Assembly: GCF_028640845.1 (NCBI RefSeq)
Contig: NC_080543.1
Coordinates: 1,310,667 to 1,374,666, forward strand
Direction of reading: 5' to 3'
Length of the DNA stretch: 64,000 nucleotides
From: Ahaetulla prasina
Lineage: Eukaryota; Chordata; Lepidosauria; Squamata; Colubridae
A model generated the notes under the pieces. It was given only the letters and a program-made list of their open reading frames with translations. It ran no database searches and had not been told where the DNA came from. Every line of letters begins with the position of its first letter. Positions within the stretch are counted from its first letter, which is position 1. This document shows positions 22,025-32,914 of the stretch, one piece after another. Made by a program: the position numbers and the translations under genes.

Positions 22025-23540
22025 TTCAGAATAACAAAACAATATAATAACTGAGTTGGAAGGGAGCTTGGAGGTCTTCTAGTCCAACCCCCTGCTCAAG
22101 CGGATAGGCCCTGTACCATTTCAGGCAAAGGGCCCAATCTCTTCTTAAAAACCTCCAGTGATGAAGAACCTACAACTCCTGGAGGCAAGCTGTTTCCCTG
22201 GTTAATTGTTCTCACCATTAGGAAATTTCTCCTTACTTCTTGTTTGCTTCTCTCCTCAATTAGTTTCCATCCGTTGCTTCTTGTCCTGCCTCCAGGAGCT
22301 TTGGAGAGCAGGTTGACTGCCTCTTCTTTCAGGCAGCCCCTCAAATGCTGGAAGACATGTCCCCCCACCCTCGGTTCTTCTTTTCACTAGGCTAGACATA
22401 CCCAATTCCTGCAATTTTTCTTTGTATGTTTTAGCCTCCAGTCCCCTAACTGTCTTTATTGCTCTTCTCTGCACTCTTTTCTAGAGTCTCAACATCTTTT
22501 TTTTTTACATTGTGGCCACCAGAACTGATGTAGTATTCCAAGTGTGGTCTTACTGATGTAGTATAAAGCAATAATAATAATTCACGTGTTCTAGATTCTA
22601 CCCCTCTGTTAATGCATCCCAGAACTGCGTTGGCCTTTTTGGCAGCTGCCACACATGGCTGGCTCATATTCAAGTGATTATCCACTAGGACTCCAAGATC
22701 CCTCTCACAGTTACTACTGTTGAGCCAGGTACCATCTATTCTATACTTGTGCTTTTTTTCCCTTGCCCAAATGTTCCTAAATATTCCAAAAGAAACTAGG
22801 GTTTTTCCTTTCACCTAATGCCGGGCCATGTTTAGCCTTTGGTCTACCAAGATCAGACCAATTCCCAAATCCTTCGCATAAGGACAACTGAAGCTGACAC
22901 TAAGCCAGGCACCACCCATCCTGTAGCTCTGCTTCTGGGTTTTCCTGCTGAATGGCAGCAAGTTACATTTCTAATCACTGAACAGCATTATGATAGCACT
23001 GAACAGTATGTTCATGTCCATCAAAAAATTTTTTTTATTTTTTTTGCATTTATATCCCGCCCTTCTCCGAAGACTCAGGGCGGCTTACACTATGTCAAGC
23101 AATAGTCTTCATCCATTTGTATATTATGTACAAAGTCAACTTATTGCCCCCAACAATCTGGGTCCTCATTTTACCTACCTTATAAAGGATGGAAGGCTGA
23201 GTCAACCTTGGGCCTGGTGGGACTTGAACCTGCAGTAATTGCAAGCAGCTGCTGTTAATAACAGACTGACTTACCAGTCTGAGCCACCAGAGGCCCTTGT
23301 GAACCTTGAGCCTGTATCTTGGGGTGGCAGCAATCTCCTAAAAAACCTTTGTGTCATCTGCTAATTTTGTACACATCCCTTCTATTCCCTCATGTAAGAA
23401 AATGTTGAAGGGTAGGGGCTCAAAAACTCAGGTACCCACTGCAGGGCTCCCTCCCTTTCGACAGTAAGGACCTTCCATTGACTATGTGTGTCCAGCCTAC
23501 TGGGATTCCATCTTGTAGGGGAGAACTGGTTCCTCATGCT
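22025..23540 (-). mobile_element. CR1 LINE, interrupted by a SINE
   Basis: In reverse: the 3' tail 'ggaggtcttctagtccaacc', the ORF2 C-terminus (LVKRRTEGG, VDNHLNMSQPCVAAAKKANAV), then after the SINE at 23028-23300 the RT palm region around 'tgtcatctgctaattttg' (the ADDT box). Multiple frameshifts. Dead copy. Confidence 0.85.
23028..23300 (-). mobile_element. tRNA-derived SINE nested in CR1
   Basis: It has 'atatcccgcccttctccga', 'agggcggcttacac', 'caacaatctgggtcctcat', 'ggctgagtcaaccttgggcc' and a reversed B box (GGGACTTGAACCTGC), ending in the tRNA-like head 'gagccaccagaggccc'. Related copies lie at 27235-27412 and, as a head fragment, at 53409-53480. Confidence 0.8.
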
Positions 23541-23877
23541 GGAAAACCTTGCTAAGAGGGAGGGAGGGACGGAAGGGAGAGGTTAGAGCTTCACAAGCTA
23601 GGGGCAGCTTATCTGCCCACATCTGAGAGTGGAAGGTTGTCAGAGAGCAGTAGAACAAACTTCAGGCAGCTACTGCCAAACTTGTTTCCCTCCTGGGTGG
23701 GCATTTGACTTTGAGAGGTCCTTCAAGTTCTTCCTTTGGACCTACAAGGCTCCAAGGAGTCTGATCTCCAAGGGATCAGGGAAGATATACTTCTGGGTGT
23801 GCTCTTCATCTGTGGGTCTTCCTGCCAGGCTTGTCCCAACTTGGGCACTTAGGGAAGAAAGACCCTCGATTCCATTG
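23541..23877. other. Intergenic DNA, no gene seen
   Basis: No recognised feature. Confidence 0.35.
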
Positions 23878-23908
23878 TTGAAGTGAAAGGTTCACTTGTA
23901 CTAAGTTC

Positions 23909-24140
23909 TTTTTTTTTTTTTTTTTGCAAAATTTTTTTATTTTTCCATAATAATTCCCACAATTTGACCAGTGTACAATACAATCACTTATCCAACAATC
24001 AGTCCTATACTCAAATTATACTCAGTCAGGGCTGCTCGACTGCCACTCCCCCCTTTAATCCTTTCTTCCCTTCTCATCCTTCTTAAACTTCCCCCACCAC
24101 CTTCTCCTCGCTTTCCTACTTCCCCTCCTCTTTCACTTCT
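23909..24140 (-). mobile_element. Short retrotransposed L1-type 3' end with 31-bp target duplication
   Basis: A 232-bp insertion starts with a T run (a poly(A) tail on the minus strand) and continues with C/T-rich 3' UTR-like sequence. The 31 bases at 23878-23908 are repeated exactly at 24141-24171. Poly(A) plus a direct repeat marks L1-machinery insertion. The 'cccacaatttgaccagtg' body could also be a pseudogene tail. Confidence 0.8.
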
Positions 24141-24242
24141 TTGAAGTGAAAGGTTCACTTGTACTAAGTTCAAGCAGTTACAGCATAAGCAAAGCTGGAT
24201 ATGAATATTCCCATGGAAAATCTGCATTTCCCCCACATCCCT

Positions 24243-24381
24243 GGGCTCCTCCCCACTTGACCAGTCCATCAGTGTCCGTCAAGTGTCCGTCAAGTGGGGC
24301 TCCTCCCCACTTGACCAGTCCATCAGTGTCCGTCAAGTGTCCGTCAAGTGGGGCTCCTCCCCACTTGACCAGTCCATCAGT
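24243..24381. repeat. 54-bp tandem repeat, about 2.6 copies
   Basis: Units start 'gggctcctccccacttgacc' at 24243, 24297 and 24351. Inside each unit 'gtccgtcaagt' is itself duplicated. A minisatellite about 0.5 kb before the OR start. Confidence 0.92.
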
Positions 24382-24848
24382 ATTCGCTTTAGATGGGAAT
24401 GGTTTTGGGGTTTGGTGCCTCTTTGGTGGAGTTTCGCATTCCTATCTCACGGTCCTTGATCAGCTGGTTCATTCCTGATTGACATCTCTGTTTCCTGTCA
24501 CCCTGTCATTCCCTCCCTTCCTTCCCCTGCCAGTTCCCTCTTTCCCATCCTCTTCCTTCCTCCCCTGCATTTTGTGGTAGGATGCCACTGAAGCGAGAAA
24601 TGCTGAAGATGGCAGGCCTGGCACTTCCCTTGTTCCAGGAGCAGCAGGGAAGAATGGGAAGAGCATTTGAGGAAGCCACCTGGGCAAGGATCGTTAGGAT
24701 ACAAGAACTGACAGATGGGTGAGGGGGGGCAGATTTCAGCCAAAGGGCTGAGTGGGTGGGTGGGTCCCAGGTGGCACCTCAGGAAGCCCAGAACTTTGTA
24801 ACCATCAGAGGTCTTTTCCATGCCTTCAGCCCAGAGGCAGCTTGGAGC

Positions 24849-26679
24849 ATGCAGGGTGGGACACCTGCCATGATGATGGTGGAGAATGGAACAGAAGTCC
24901 TGGGCCAGGTCTCCTTCATAATGGTGTGCATTCCTGGCCTGGAAGCTTTTTACTTCTGGAGTGGCATCCCGCTCTGCCTCGTCTACATGGTGACTTTGGT
25001 GGGGAACATCGTTGTGGTCTTGATCATCAAGATGGAGCTTGATCTTCACAAGCCCATCTTCTTCTTCCTTGGCATGCTGGCCGTGAATGACCTGCTCCTC
25101 AGCACCACCATTCTGCCCAAGATGCTGGGCATCATGTGGACTGGCTCAAGGGAGATTGGCTTCAGCACCTGCCTCCTTCAGATGTACTTGCTCCACACCC
25201 TCTCCATAATGGATTCTGACATCTTGTTGGCCATGGCCTTCGACCGCTATGTGGCCATCTGCCGCCCACTGCACTACGCAACCATCCTCAGCAACACAGC
25301 GGTTGCCAAGATGGGATTGGCAACTGCTGCCCGAGGGGCAATATTGGTCATCCCCTACCCTATACTTCTCAAGAGGTTGCCCTACTGCTTCCACAGGGTC
25401 ATCCCACATGCCTACGGTGAACACATGGCTGTGGTCAAGCTGGTCACATGTGCCAATACATTTATCAACCGGACCTACGGCATTTCTGTGGCACTCTTCG
25501 TGGTGGGGCTGGACCTGGGGCTCATTGCCGCATCCTACGCTATGATCCTGCAGGCCGTCTTCAAGCTGTCATCACGAGATGCCCTGGGCCAAAGCCCTGG
25601 GCACCTGTGCTGCTCACACCTGCATCATCTTGACATTTTATGTGCCTGGCCTCTTCACTTTCCTCACCCACCGGATTGGCAAACACGTCCTGCTTGCATC
25701 CACATCATCCTGGCCAGCCTGTACGTCCTGCTGCCCCCCATGCTGAACCCACTGGTGTACGGGATGAAGACTCAGCAGATCCGAGGCGGCTCCAGTGACG
25801 TCACCGCTCCTGCTGGATGCTCTAACAGGGCACTCCGCGTTAGAAGATTGTAAAAGTCAGTGAAACAGTATAAATCACTGTTCACTGACCTTAGCATACC
25901 CTTTGGGCAAAAGAGGGTTATGCAGAGCTGTGGAAAAGTGGTAGATATAGACAGGGGATTTGCTCTTAAGAGCGAATTTTCCTGGATTTATGATCCCACC
26001 GAATTCCACTACCTCCAACTTCAAACGCGCTCCTGTTTTTTTTCAGGAAAAAGGAGTAGGAGAGTCGCTTCTGCTCAAAAGGACTTATTAAATTGATTGA
26101 TTTTCTAAGCAGACGGGAATTTCACAAGCGTTCGATCTTTGATGTAGAATCAACACGGCAAGTACCGACTCCCTTTTTGAAACCTGAAACCTTTCTTTGT
26201 CTCTGATTAATTGACTTTTAAAATGGCGTCTGAAAGTGAAAGTAAAATTTTTAGTACAACAAAGTAGCGTTATTTGTGGATTGTTACAAACGGAGTTTTA
26301 TACTGAATGGAGTAAAGGAAAGTTGTTAAGTTTAAATTCCTGATTCTTTTGAAGACAGAATGGCAGCTAAACCTTTAAAGCCTTCTGGAAGAAGGGATCT
26401 GAACCAAGTCTTGAGGATATATTGAAAGAACAATTAAAACTTTCTGAAGATAGGCAAAAGAGATGATGGAGAATTTTAATGCAAAAATAAGAGAAGATAT
26501 TCTCATGGCAGTTCAAGGACTGAGTAAAAAATTGGAGAACAGGAGCTGAAGGTGTTGAAAGAGATTCCTTCCAAGATGTTAAGAGATAGGAAGGAATTTG
26601 TTTTTTAAAAAAAAAGACTCAGCAGATCCGCCAGCGGGTGCTCGGCCTTTTCCACCGGGGAAGAAAGATGAATTTGTAG
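24849..26679 (+). pseudogene. Class I OR pseudogene (family 52-like), split by an L1-derived insertion
   Basis: It starts near ATG 24849 or 24870 (MMMVENGTEV, with an N-glycosylation site). It reads through FIMVCIPGLEAFYFW, MAFDRYVAICRPLHY, LLKRLPYCFHRVIPHAYGEHM (HAYGEH has lost the usual Cys) and YAMILQAVFKLSSRDA. An extra base near 25586 shifts the frame, so KALGTCAAHTC is read wrongly; a one-base loss near 25690 restores it for LPPMLNPLVYGMKTQQIR. The C-terminus is then cut at 25783 by an 830-bp insertion and resumes at 26631 (QRVLGLFHRGRKMNL, stop at 26677). Three separate lesions, so not functional. A partial duplicate is at 27407-28460. Confidence 0.92.
25784..26613 (+). mobile_element. 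ORF2-less L1-derived element (HAL1-like) with 17-bp target duplication
   Basis: Inserted in the OR above. The direct repeat aagactcagcagatccg flanks it (25767-25783 and 26614-26630) and the 3' end is an A run. The content is GC-rich 5' UTR-like sequence, the start of an ORF1-like region (about 26360-26530), then a jump to the ORF1 end ('caggagctgaaggtgttgaa') and the tail. No ORF2 is present. Compared with the duplicate at 27640-28397 this copy lost several hundred bases inside ORF1. Confidence 0.8.
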
Positions 26680-26959
26680 GCTGGGGAACAAGAGAAGGAG
26701 CGAAAACTGGACCTGGTGGCAGACACGCGTCGTCACCAGAGCTGTAGGCCCCATAGCAGCTCTGCATCAGATCCAGTGGATTATCTGGACCGGTGATGGT
26801 GGTTAGAACTGGGAGCCCTATTGGTTCACCTCCTTCCTCAGCAGTCAGCTCCAGACAGTGTTGATGGGAAGGAGAGGCACCCTACATGCCCAGTCCCTCA
26901 TGTGTAGGGTGCCTTAGGTAAAGAAATACCCTTGAAAATAGAGACCTAATGGGTCAACG

Positions 26960-27190
26960 ATTGTCCAGTTACCTTACATAATCCTTTGTGGCATAGTGAG
27001 GTTTGGAGGAGGAAAAGGTCCCTTGGTGCTCTCTGAGCTTGGTGTTTTCTTGCAGACCTTTCATGACCCAACTTGGTAACATCATCAGTGCTAGAATGGA
27101 GTGGGCTTTGCACAACCCTCGTCCCCCAGTTGGGTCATGAAATGCCCACAAGGAAACCACCAAGCCCAGAGAGCACCAAGGACCGCACAT
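26960..27190. repeat. Hairpin-bearing interspersed repeat with hammerhead-like motif
   Basis: Two arms in opposite orientation: 'ggtgctctctgagcttggtg' with 'gacccaacttggtaacatca' at 27026-27088, and 'cagttgggtcatgaaatg' with 'cccagagagcaccaagga' at 27128-27182. On the minus strand 27088-27055 reads CTGATGATG - hairpin - GAAAGGTC. Also found at 28930-29170, 49130-49245, 62035-62110 and 62560-62680. Confidence 0.75.
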
Positions 27191-27234
27191 TTCAACCCTG
27201 AGTTACAAATATTTATTTTATTTTATTTTATATT

Positions 27235-27412
27235 ATTTTACAAAGTCAACTTATTGCCCCCCCAACAATCTGGGTCCTCATTTTACCTACCTTATAAAGG
27301 ATGGAAGGCTGAGTCAACCTTGGGCCGGGCTCGAACCTGCAGTAATTGCAGGCTTTGTGTTCTTAATAACAGGCTTTACCAGCCTGCGCTATTCACCGGC
27401 CCTTCACCGCTA
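27235..27412 (-). mobile_element. tRNA-derived SINE fragment
   Basis: Same family as 23028-23300: 'aatctgggtcctcattttac', 'ggctgagtcaaccttgggcc', then a reversed B box (GGGCTCGAACCTGCAGT). Confidence 0.75.
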
Positions 27413-28460
27413 TTCACCGGCTTCAGCACCTGCCTGCTTCAGATGTACTTGCTCCACACCCTCTCCATAATGGATTCTGACATCTTGTTGGTCATGGCCT
27501 TCGACCGCTATGTGGCCATCTGCTGCCCACTGCACTACGCAACCATCCTCAGCAACACAGCGGTTGCCAAGATGGGATTGGCAACTGCTGCCCGAGGGGC
27601 AATATTGGTCATCCCCTACCCTATACTTCTCAAGAGAAGATATTCTCATGGCAGTTCAAGGACTGAGTAAAAAATTGAGGGATTGGAAGAGGAAATGCAA
27701 CAGATCTCTCAGTCAAATAAGCATTTAGAAGATAAATGCAAGGTGTTCAGAAAAAGTGGATCAAAATGAAGATCAGGTTGTGATATTACAATATAAACTT
27801 ATGGAGAATTTGTGGTATGCAAGAACAGCGAGGAGAAGACTTAAGAAAAATTATATCAGAAGCATTGGCTGAATTTATTGAAGTGGAACCCCAAGAGGTA
27901 GCTTACCAAATTGATAAAATATATAGAGTTAATTCCTGGATCGCAAGACAGAGAAAGCTTCCTCGGGACATTGTGGTTTATTTTATGAAAAGGACTATGA
28001 GAAATCAGATTTTGCAAGTTTCATATCAGACAACTTTAAAAATTGGAGAACAGGAGCTGAAGGTGTTGAAAGAGATTCCTTCCAAGATGTTAAGAGATAG
28101 GAAGGAATTTGTTTTTTTTACATAAGAACTTAAAAAACATCAGATTCAAATATCAGATTGCCTTTGAATAATTAGAAAGTTATTTTATTTAATGGGGAGG
28201 GGGTTGGGAGATGAAAAGCTTTGGATGAGGTTAATTGGATTGGAAGGGAAAATTTTATTCTATGCTTGGTTTATGTATAACAATACTCAGGATTGACCCG
28301 GAAGCCGGGGGGGAGGGGAAGGGTTTTTGGAGAGGGGGGGAAAGGCAAAATGTCTTTGGTTTTTTAAAAACTTTTTCAATTAAAAAAAAAAAAAGACTCA
28401 GCAGATCCGCCAGCGGGTGCTCGGCCTTTTCCACCAGGGAAGAAAGGTGAATTTGTAGCC
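27413..28460 (+). pseudogene. Partial duplicate of the OR at 24849, carrying the L1-derived insert
   Basis: 27413-27636 repeats the TM3-TM4 part of the OR (TCLLQMYLLHTLSIMDSDI, MAFDRYVAICCPLHY, ARGAILVIPYPILLKR). It then jumps into the middle of the L1-derived insert. After the insert's A run (ending about 28394) the OR C-terminus resumes (KTQQIRQRVLGLFHQGRK, from 28395). The first 130 codons and TM5-TM7 are missing. Because it shares the insertion site, it was copied after the insertion. Confidence 0.88.
27637..28394 (+). mobile_element. L1-type ORF1 with 3' UTR, no ORF2 (HAL1-like), second copy
   Basis: The frame 27817-28125 encodes the C-terminal half of an L1 ORF1-like RNA-binding protein: QKLPRDIVVYFMKR-like sequence (RKLPRDIVVYFMKRTMRNQI), then TTLKIGEQELKVLKEIPSKM. 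A 3' UTR with a G-rich tract (28295-28345) and an A run follow directly; no endonuclease or RT frame comes after ORF1. The 5' part is missing here but is present in the copy at 25784. Confidence 0.78.
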
Positions 28461-28554
28461 TGGGGAACAAGAGAAGGAGCGAAAACTGGACCTGGTGGCA
28501 GACACGCGTCATCACCAGAGCTGTAGGCGCCATAGCAGCTCTGCATCAGATCCA

Positions 28555-28730
28555 GTGGATTATCTGGACCGGTTTCAGTCTGGCTTTAGGCCAGGGGGCA
28601 GACAGCATTCACCACACTTGCTGATGACCTTTGGCAGAGCCAGGGCTGGGCAATGCCCCATCCTTGTGTTCCTTGATCTTTCAGCGGCTTTCAATACATC
28701 AGCCACAATGTCCTTCTGGACCGGGTGATG
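28555..28730 (+). mobile_element. L2/Rex-type LINE RT fragment
   Basis: Encodes FQSGFRPGGRQHSPHLLM, then LVFLDLSAAFNTS, the RT palm 'LDLSAAFDT' motif. In the sister segment at 26780-26790 this fragment is absent; the deletion ends lie in a short 'ctggaccgg' repeat. Confidence 0.75.
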
Positions 28731-28929
28731 GTGGTTAGAACTGGGAGCCCTATTGGTTCACCTCCTTCCTCAGCAGTCAGCTCCAGTCAGTGTTGATGGG
28801 AAGGAGAGGCACCCTACATGCCCAGTCCCTCATGTGTAGGGTGCCTTAGGACTCTCTGCTTAGGTAAAGAAATACCCTTGAAAATAGAGACCTAATGGGT
28901 CAACGATTGTCCAGTTACCTTACATAATC

Positions 28930-29172
28930 CTTTGTGGCATAGTGAGGTTTGGAGGAGGAAGAGGAGGAGAGTGGGTGGAGGAGGAGGAAAAGGTCCCTTG
29001 GTGCTCTCTGAGCTTGGTTGTTTTCTTGCAGACCTTTCATGACCCAACTTGGTAACATCATCAGTGCTAGAATGGAGTGGGCTTTGCACAATCCTCGTTC
29101 CCCAGTTGGGTCATGAAATGTCCACAAGGAAACCACCTAGCTCAGAGAGCACCAAGGACTGCACATTTCATC
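28930..29172. repeat. Hairpin-bearing repeat, duplicate of 26960-27190
   Basis: Same order of arms. Minus strand 29064-29031 carries CTGATGATG - hairpin - GAAAGGTC. A GGAGGA-rich insertion at 28955-28990 distinguishes it. Confidence 0.75.
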
Positions 29173-29186
29173 CCTGAGTTACAAAT

Positions 29187-29188
29187 AT

Positions 29189-29247
<59 letters not shown>

Positions 29248-29250
29248 TTT
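29187..29250. repeat. (TTTA)n microsatellite
   Basis: About 16 TTTA units, next to the 3' end of an L2/Rex-type LINE, a common seeding site. Confidence 0.96.
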
Positions 29251-29440
29251 TGTCACACAGTATATATAAGCATAAGCATGAAATAATTATACAATATATA
29301 AGCATGTATATGAGTACGAGTATGTAATAACTATATTAATTGGATATAACGAAAGGAAACAATAGGACAGGAACGGTAGGCACGTTTGTGCTCTTATGCA
29401 CGCCCCTTAAATATCCTGCTGTCAGATGGAAGACGCCTGT
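29251..29440 (-). mobile_element. L2/Rex-type LINE, 3' end only
   Basis: Reverse of the 3' terminus seen at 53990-54235: 'acaataggacaggaacggta' and 'gctcttatgcacgcccctta'. Confidence 0.75.
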
Positions 29441-30299
29441 CATGCTGCTCAGGGGCAAATCGCCCTAGAACCCTACCAAGGCAGCCTTCTGCTTAGGCAC
29501 ACGAAGCAGAGCCTCTTCCCAAAGTTTCCTTCAGTGGAAAAATTAGGGAAGTTTGTGTTTGCTTAGATAGGGTTGAGCAGCATCACAGGCACAGCAGAGC
29601 AACCTGGCAGGGCCTGCACATAGCACAGGAGAGATAAGAAGGTGCTTGGTGCCTGTTTATCTAAAATGGCTTTTGCCTGCTTATCTTCATGCTTGACACC
29701 TGCCTTGTAAACTGTAGCCTGCTGGTAATCTGAGCAGACAGAGCCTGTCTCTTGCAATGGGCAGGGTCTTTCATTGTGAACAGGTCCTCCAGGCTCCTCT
29801 GACCTCACTAGGAGACCAACTAGAGGTTGAATGTTGGACTCCTGGCCGTGCCTGAGTCGATGAATGGACCAAGATCAATTCCATTCCAAAGCCAGTTGAG
29901 AGGGGCTAGGCGGGCTCTGTTATCTCCAGTACTTCCTGCTTCTTCTCCCATGGGGAGCCTAAGCTGGGAGGGAGAGAATTTCTTTGCTTGTTTGCTTTTC
30001 TTTTTGTCTTTCAGGAATTTTCTTTTTGTCTTTTACTGTGAGTTGTATTGGGTTGCGGGGGGGGGGGCCTGCACGAAGGGAGTCTCAGCCAATCTCATTG
30101 TACACATGTTGTACTCTGACAATAAAGGTTTGAATTGAATTGAATTGAATTTTCGGTTACTCGATCACTTACTGTTTTCCAACTGGAACTTCACTCCTCA
30201 TTCCTGTCCTCTCTCTGTGGTCAACCTCCTCAATGGATCCTTTAGCACTGACCAAACAAACTCCTTTGTCCTTCCTTCCCCACCCATCCATTCCCCACC
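29441..30299. other. Intergenic DNA, no gene seen
   Basis: Contains a G run at 30057-30068 and AATAAAGG followed by (TTGAA)n at 30120-30150, which looks like the 3' end of a retroelement I cannot name. Confidence 0.4.
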
Positions 30300-30640
30300 C
30301 TCTCTCTCCCGGCTTTCTGGACCCATCTTCAACCCATGGGCAGTGCCAGCCCTCTCAGGCGCACCAGACAGCGGAAGACACCCTGGAGCGCCTCATCATT
30401 GAGAAAGGCTTAAATTTTATTGATTTTAAATTTTCTATTATTAATTTTAAGGGGTTTTAGTTTTATATATTTAAAGTTTTTTTAGGCCAATTATAAAATA
30501 AGTTTTTTAATTTGTATTTTAATTGTATATTGTATTGTCTGTTTTTACTTTTGGCTGTACACTGAGTCCTTCGGGAGAAGGGCGGTATAGAAATCGAATA
30601 AATAATAATAATAATAATAATAATTTTCAAGGAAATACGC
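30300..30640 (+). mobile_element. L2/Rex-type LINE tail
   Basis: Ends with the conserved 'gagtccttcgggagaagggc' hairpin sequence, 'ggtatagaaatcgaataaat' and (AAT)n, as in 36245-36885. The upstream part is degraded. Confidence 0.65.
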
Positions 30641-30779
30641 AGCACAAAGAGACTCTGTGATCATTCAGAAAGCTGTATTAATTACAACAGCAGTTGAAGC
30701 ATTTCCCTCTCTCTTGTGCTCACACTCACTTGCTCTGCTATAAGGATGGCCAGGTAGGTGCACAGCTTGTGGACAACAC

Positions 30780-31353
30780 GGTCCCTGGGCTTCAGGACTG
30801 ACAGGCCTGGCTCACCCTGAGCGGCTCTCCCCAGCTGATAGTCTGCCTGTGGAAGGGCCACAAACACAATAGGTGACCACAATGGGAAAGTTGCAGCCAT
30901 TCTTCCCCTTGCATCAGTTTGTGCCTTTCTCCAGGAGGGGGAAGAAAAGAGGGGAGGTGGCTCTCTGTATTACATGAACCCCTGGGCTTCAGGACCAACA
31001 GGCACCTTCCTCTAGAGATGGGTTGCAAGGGAAGAGTTCTATGTAAGAGACATTGGCTTTGGATTCAGTTCTGACTCAGGGAGGACCATCCAGAGGGGAC
31101 ATTTCTCCTCCAGAGACATTTCTCCATCCAGGTCCAAATTTTGGTGTTGAAAAAATGGAGAGGGTTCTTTGTGGAAGCTAGCTGATCTGTTCCTGCTTAA
31201 AGTGCTCATTCATTGTGGCCTCACTGGTTAGTTAGGATCTTGGAGGACTTCAAGATGAAAACCTCCAAAACTGTGCTGGGTCATAGATCTTCTCTGGGAA
31301 GAGACACTTTTAGTCCAACACTGCAACAGTGCTTGGGAAGGTCATGAGACATC
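30780..31353. repeat. Downstream flank of the OR duplicate, inverted relative to 46938-48005
   Basis: 30980-31035 ('gatgggttgcaagggaagag') and 30780-30930 match the reverse complement of 47760-48005, and 31270-31353 matches 46938-47005 reversed. The segmental duplication therefore includes the OR 3' flank. Confidence 0.8.
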
Positions 31354-32847
31354 ACAAAGAAAAGAGTCCCAGCACCCTGTCCCGAATCTTCTTGGTCCGT
31401 AGGCCGTAGATGATGGGGTTCAGCGCAGGTGGAACTATGAGGTACACATTGGCAATGAGGATGTGGACAGAATGGGGGACGTTGTGGCCAAAGCGGAGGG
31501 TGAGGAAGGAGAAGACAGCTGTTGTGTAGAAGATGAGTATGACACAGATGTGGGAGCTGCAGGTGCCCAGGGCCTTGAAGCCGGCTTCTTTGGAGGGCAA
31601 GTCTCCTGTGCAGACTGCACTGGCTGCCTGTGGCCTTCCGGGTGCGCTTCAAGGTTTTGGTAATGATCTTCAAAGCGCTCCATGGCATAGGGCCGGGCTA
31701 CTTACGGGACCGTCTGCTGCCACCGAATGCCTCTCACCGACCCGTGCGCTCTCACAGAGAGGGACTCCTCAGGGTGCCGTCAGCCAGGCAGTGCCGACTG
31801 GCGACACCCAGGGGAAGGGCCTTTTCTGTGGGGGCTCCCACCCTCTGGAACGAACTTCCCCCAGGACTTCGCCAACTTCATGACCTTTGAGCCTTCCGCC
31901 GCGAGCTTAAGACACATCTATTTATTTGCGCAGGACTGGACTAGAATTTTTAAATTTTTAAATATTTAAATTTTAAATCTGGTTTTAATGGGGTTTTATT
32001 ATTTATATCTCTATTTTAAATATTCGGCCTTTGTAATAAGTTTTTTAAATTAATGTTTTATTCTGTACATATATATATATGTTTTATATGGCTGTAAACC
32101 GCCCTGAGTCCCTAGGGAGATAGGGCGGTATAAAAGTGTGAACAAATAAATAAATAAATAATAAATAAGTGGCAGACTGTGTGCAGGATCAGGCCATAGG
32201 AGAGGCTGATGAAGCAGACATCGAAGCCTCCAATCAGGAAAGCTAAGGTGAGGCTGTAGCCCCCACTGGCTGCTGTATCCGCACAAGCCAGCTTCAGCAG
32301 AGCCATGAACTTGCAGTAGCTGTGGACAATGACCTTGGACTTGCAGGAACGGGTGTGGGAGGAACAGCACCAGACCCCTCACCACCACAGTCAGCCCCAC
32401 CTTAGCCAGGAGGGTGTTGGTGAGGACAGTCGCGTGGGGGTTACAAATAGCCATGTAGCGGTCGAGGGCCATGGCCAGGAAGAAGCCAGACTCCATGGCA
32501 GTGAAGGAGTGGATGAAGAACATCTGGGCCAGGCAGGCGTGGAAGCTGATGTCCTTCCTGCCAAACCAGAGGATGGTGAGCAGCTTGGGCAGGGTGGAGG
32601 AGGAGAGCACCAGGTCCGTGAGGGAGAGCATGCCCAGGAAGAGGTACATGGGCTCATGGAGGCTGGGCTCCATCTTGATCACCAGCAGGAGGCCAACGTT
32701 GCCCAGCAGAGCCACCAGGTACATGGAGCCGAAAGGGATGGAGAGCCAGCTGTGCAGGGACTCCAGCCCTGGGATGCCCAGGAGGGTGAAGGCATCGTGG
32801 AGTGTGGCTGTGGCATTCATGGAGGCACCAGAAAGGATGTGCTGCAT
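31354..32847 (-). pseudogene. Class I OR pseudogene, copy 1, split by a LINE fragment
   Basis: Minus strand: [20 protein letters not shown] through TM3 [12 protein letters not shown] is nearly identical to the intact gene at 45984. Two codons are missing after CNP, and a deletion after PHPFL removes the start of loop 2 and shifts the frame. The TM5 part lies in another frame. At IC3 the gene is interrupted by a plus-strand LINE fragment (31604-32162), after which [18 protein letters not shown] to the C-terminus (RVLGLFSL) follows at 31600-31354. Not functional. Confidence 0.92.
31604..32162 (+). mobile_element. L2/Rex-type LINE 3' fragment inserted in an OR
   Basis: Encodes the LINE C-terminal region: [48 protein letters not shown]. 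It ends with 'ccctgagtccctagggagat' and (AAAT)n. A short 'aagt' stands at both junctions with the OR, a possible small target duplication. Confidence 0.85.
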
Positions 32848-32914
32848 GTCTCACCTTCATCTGCAGAGCCTCGTCAGTCAAAGTGGCCCTTAGGCAGAAG
32901 GAAAGGAGATTACA

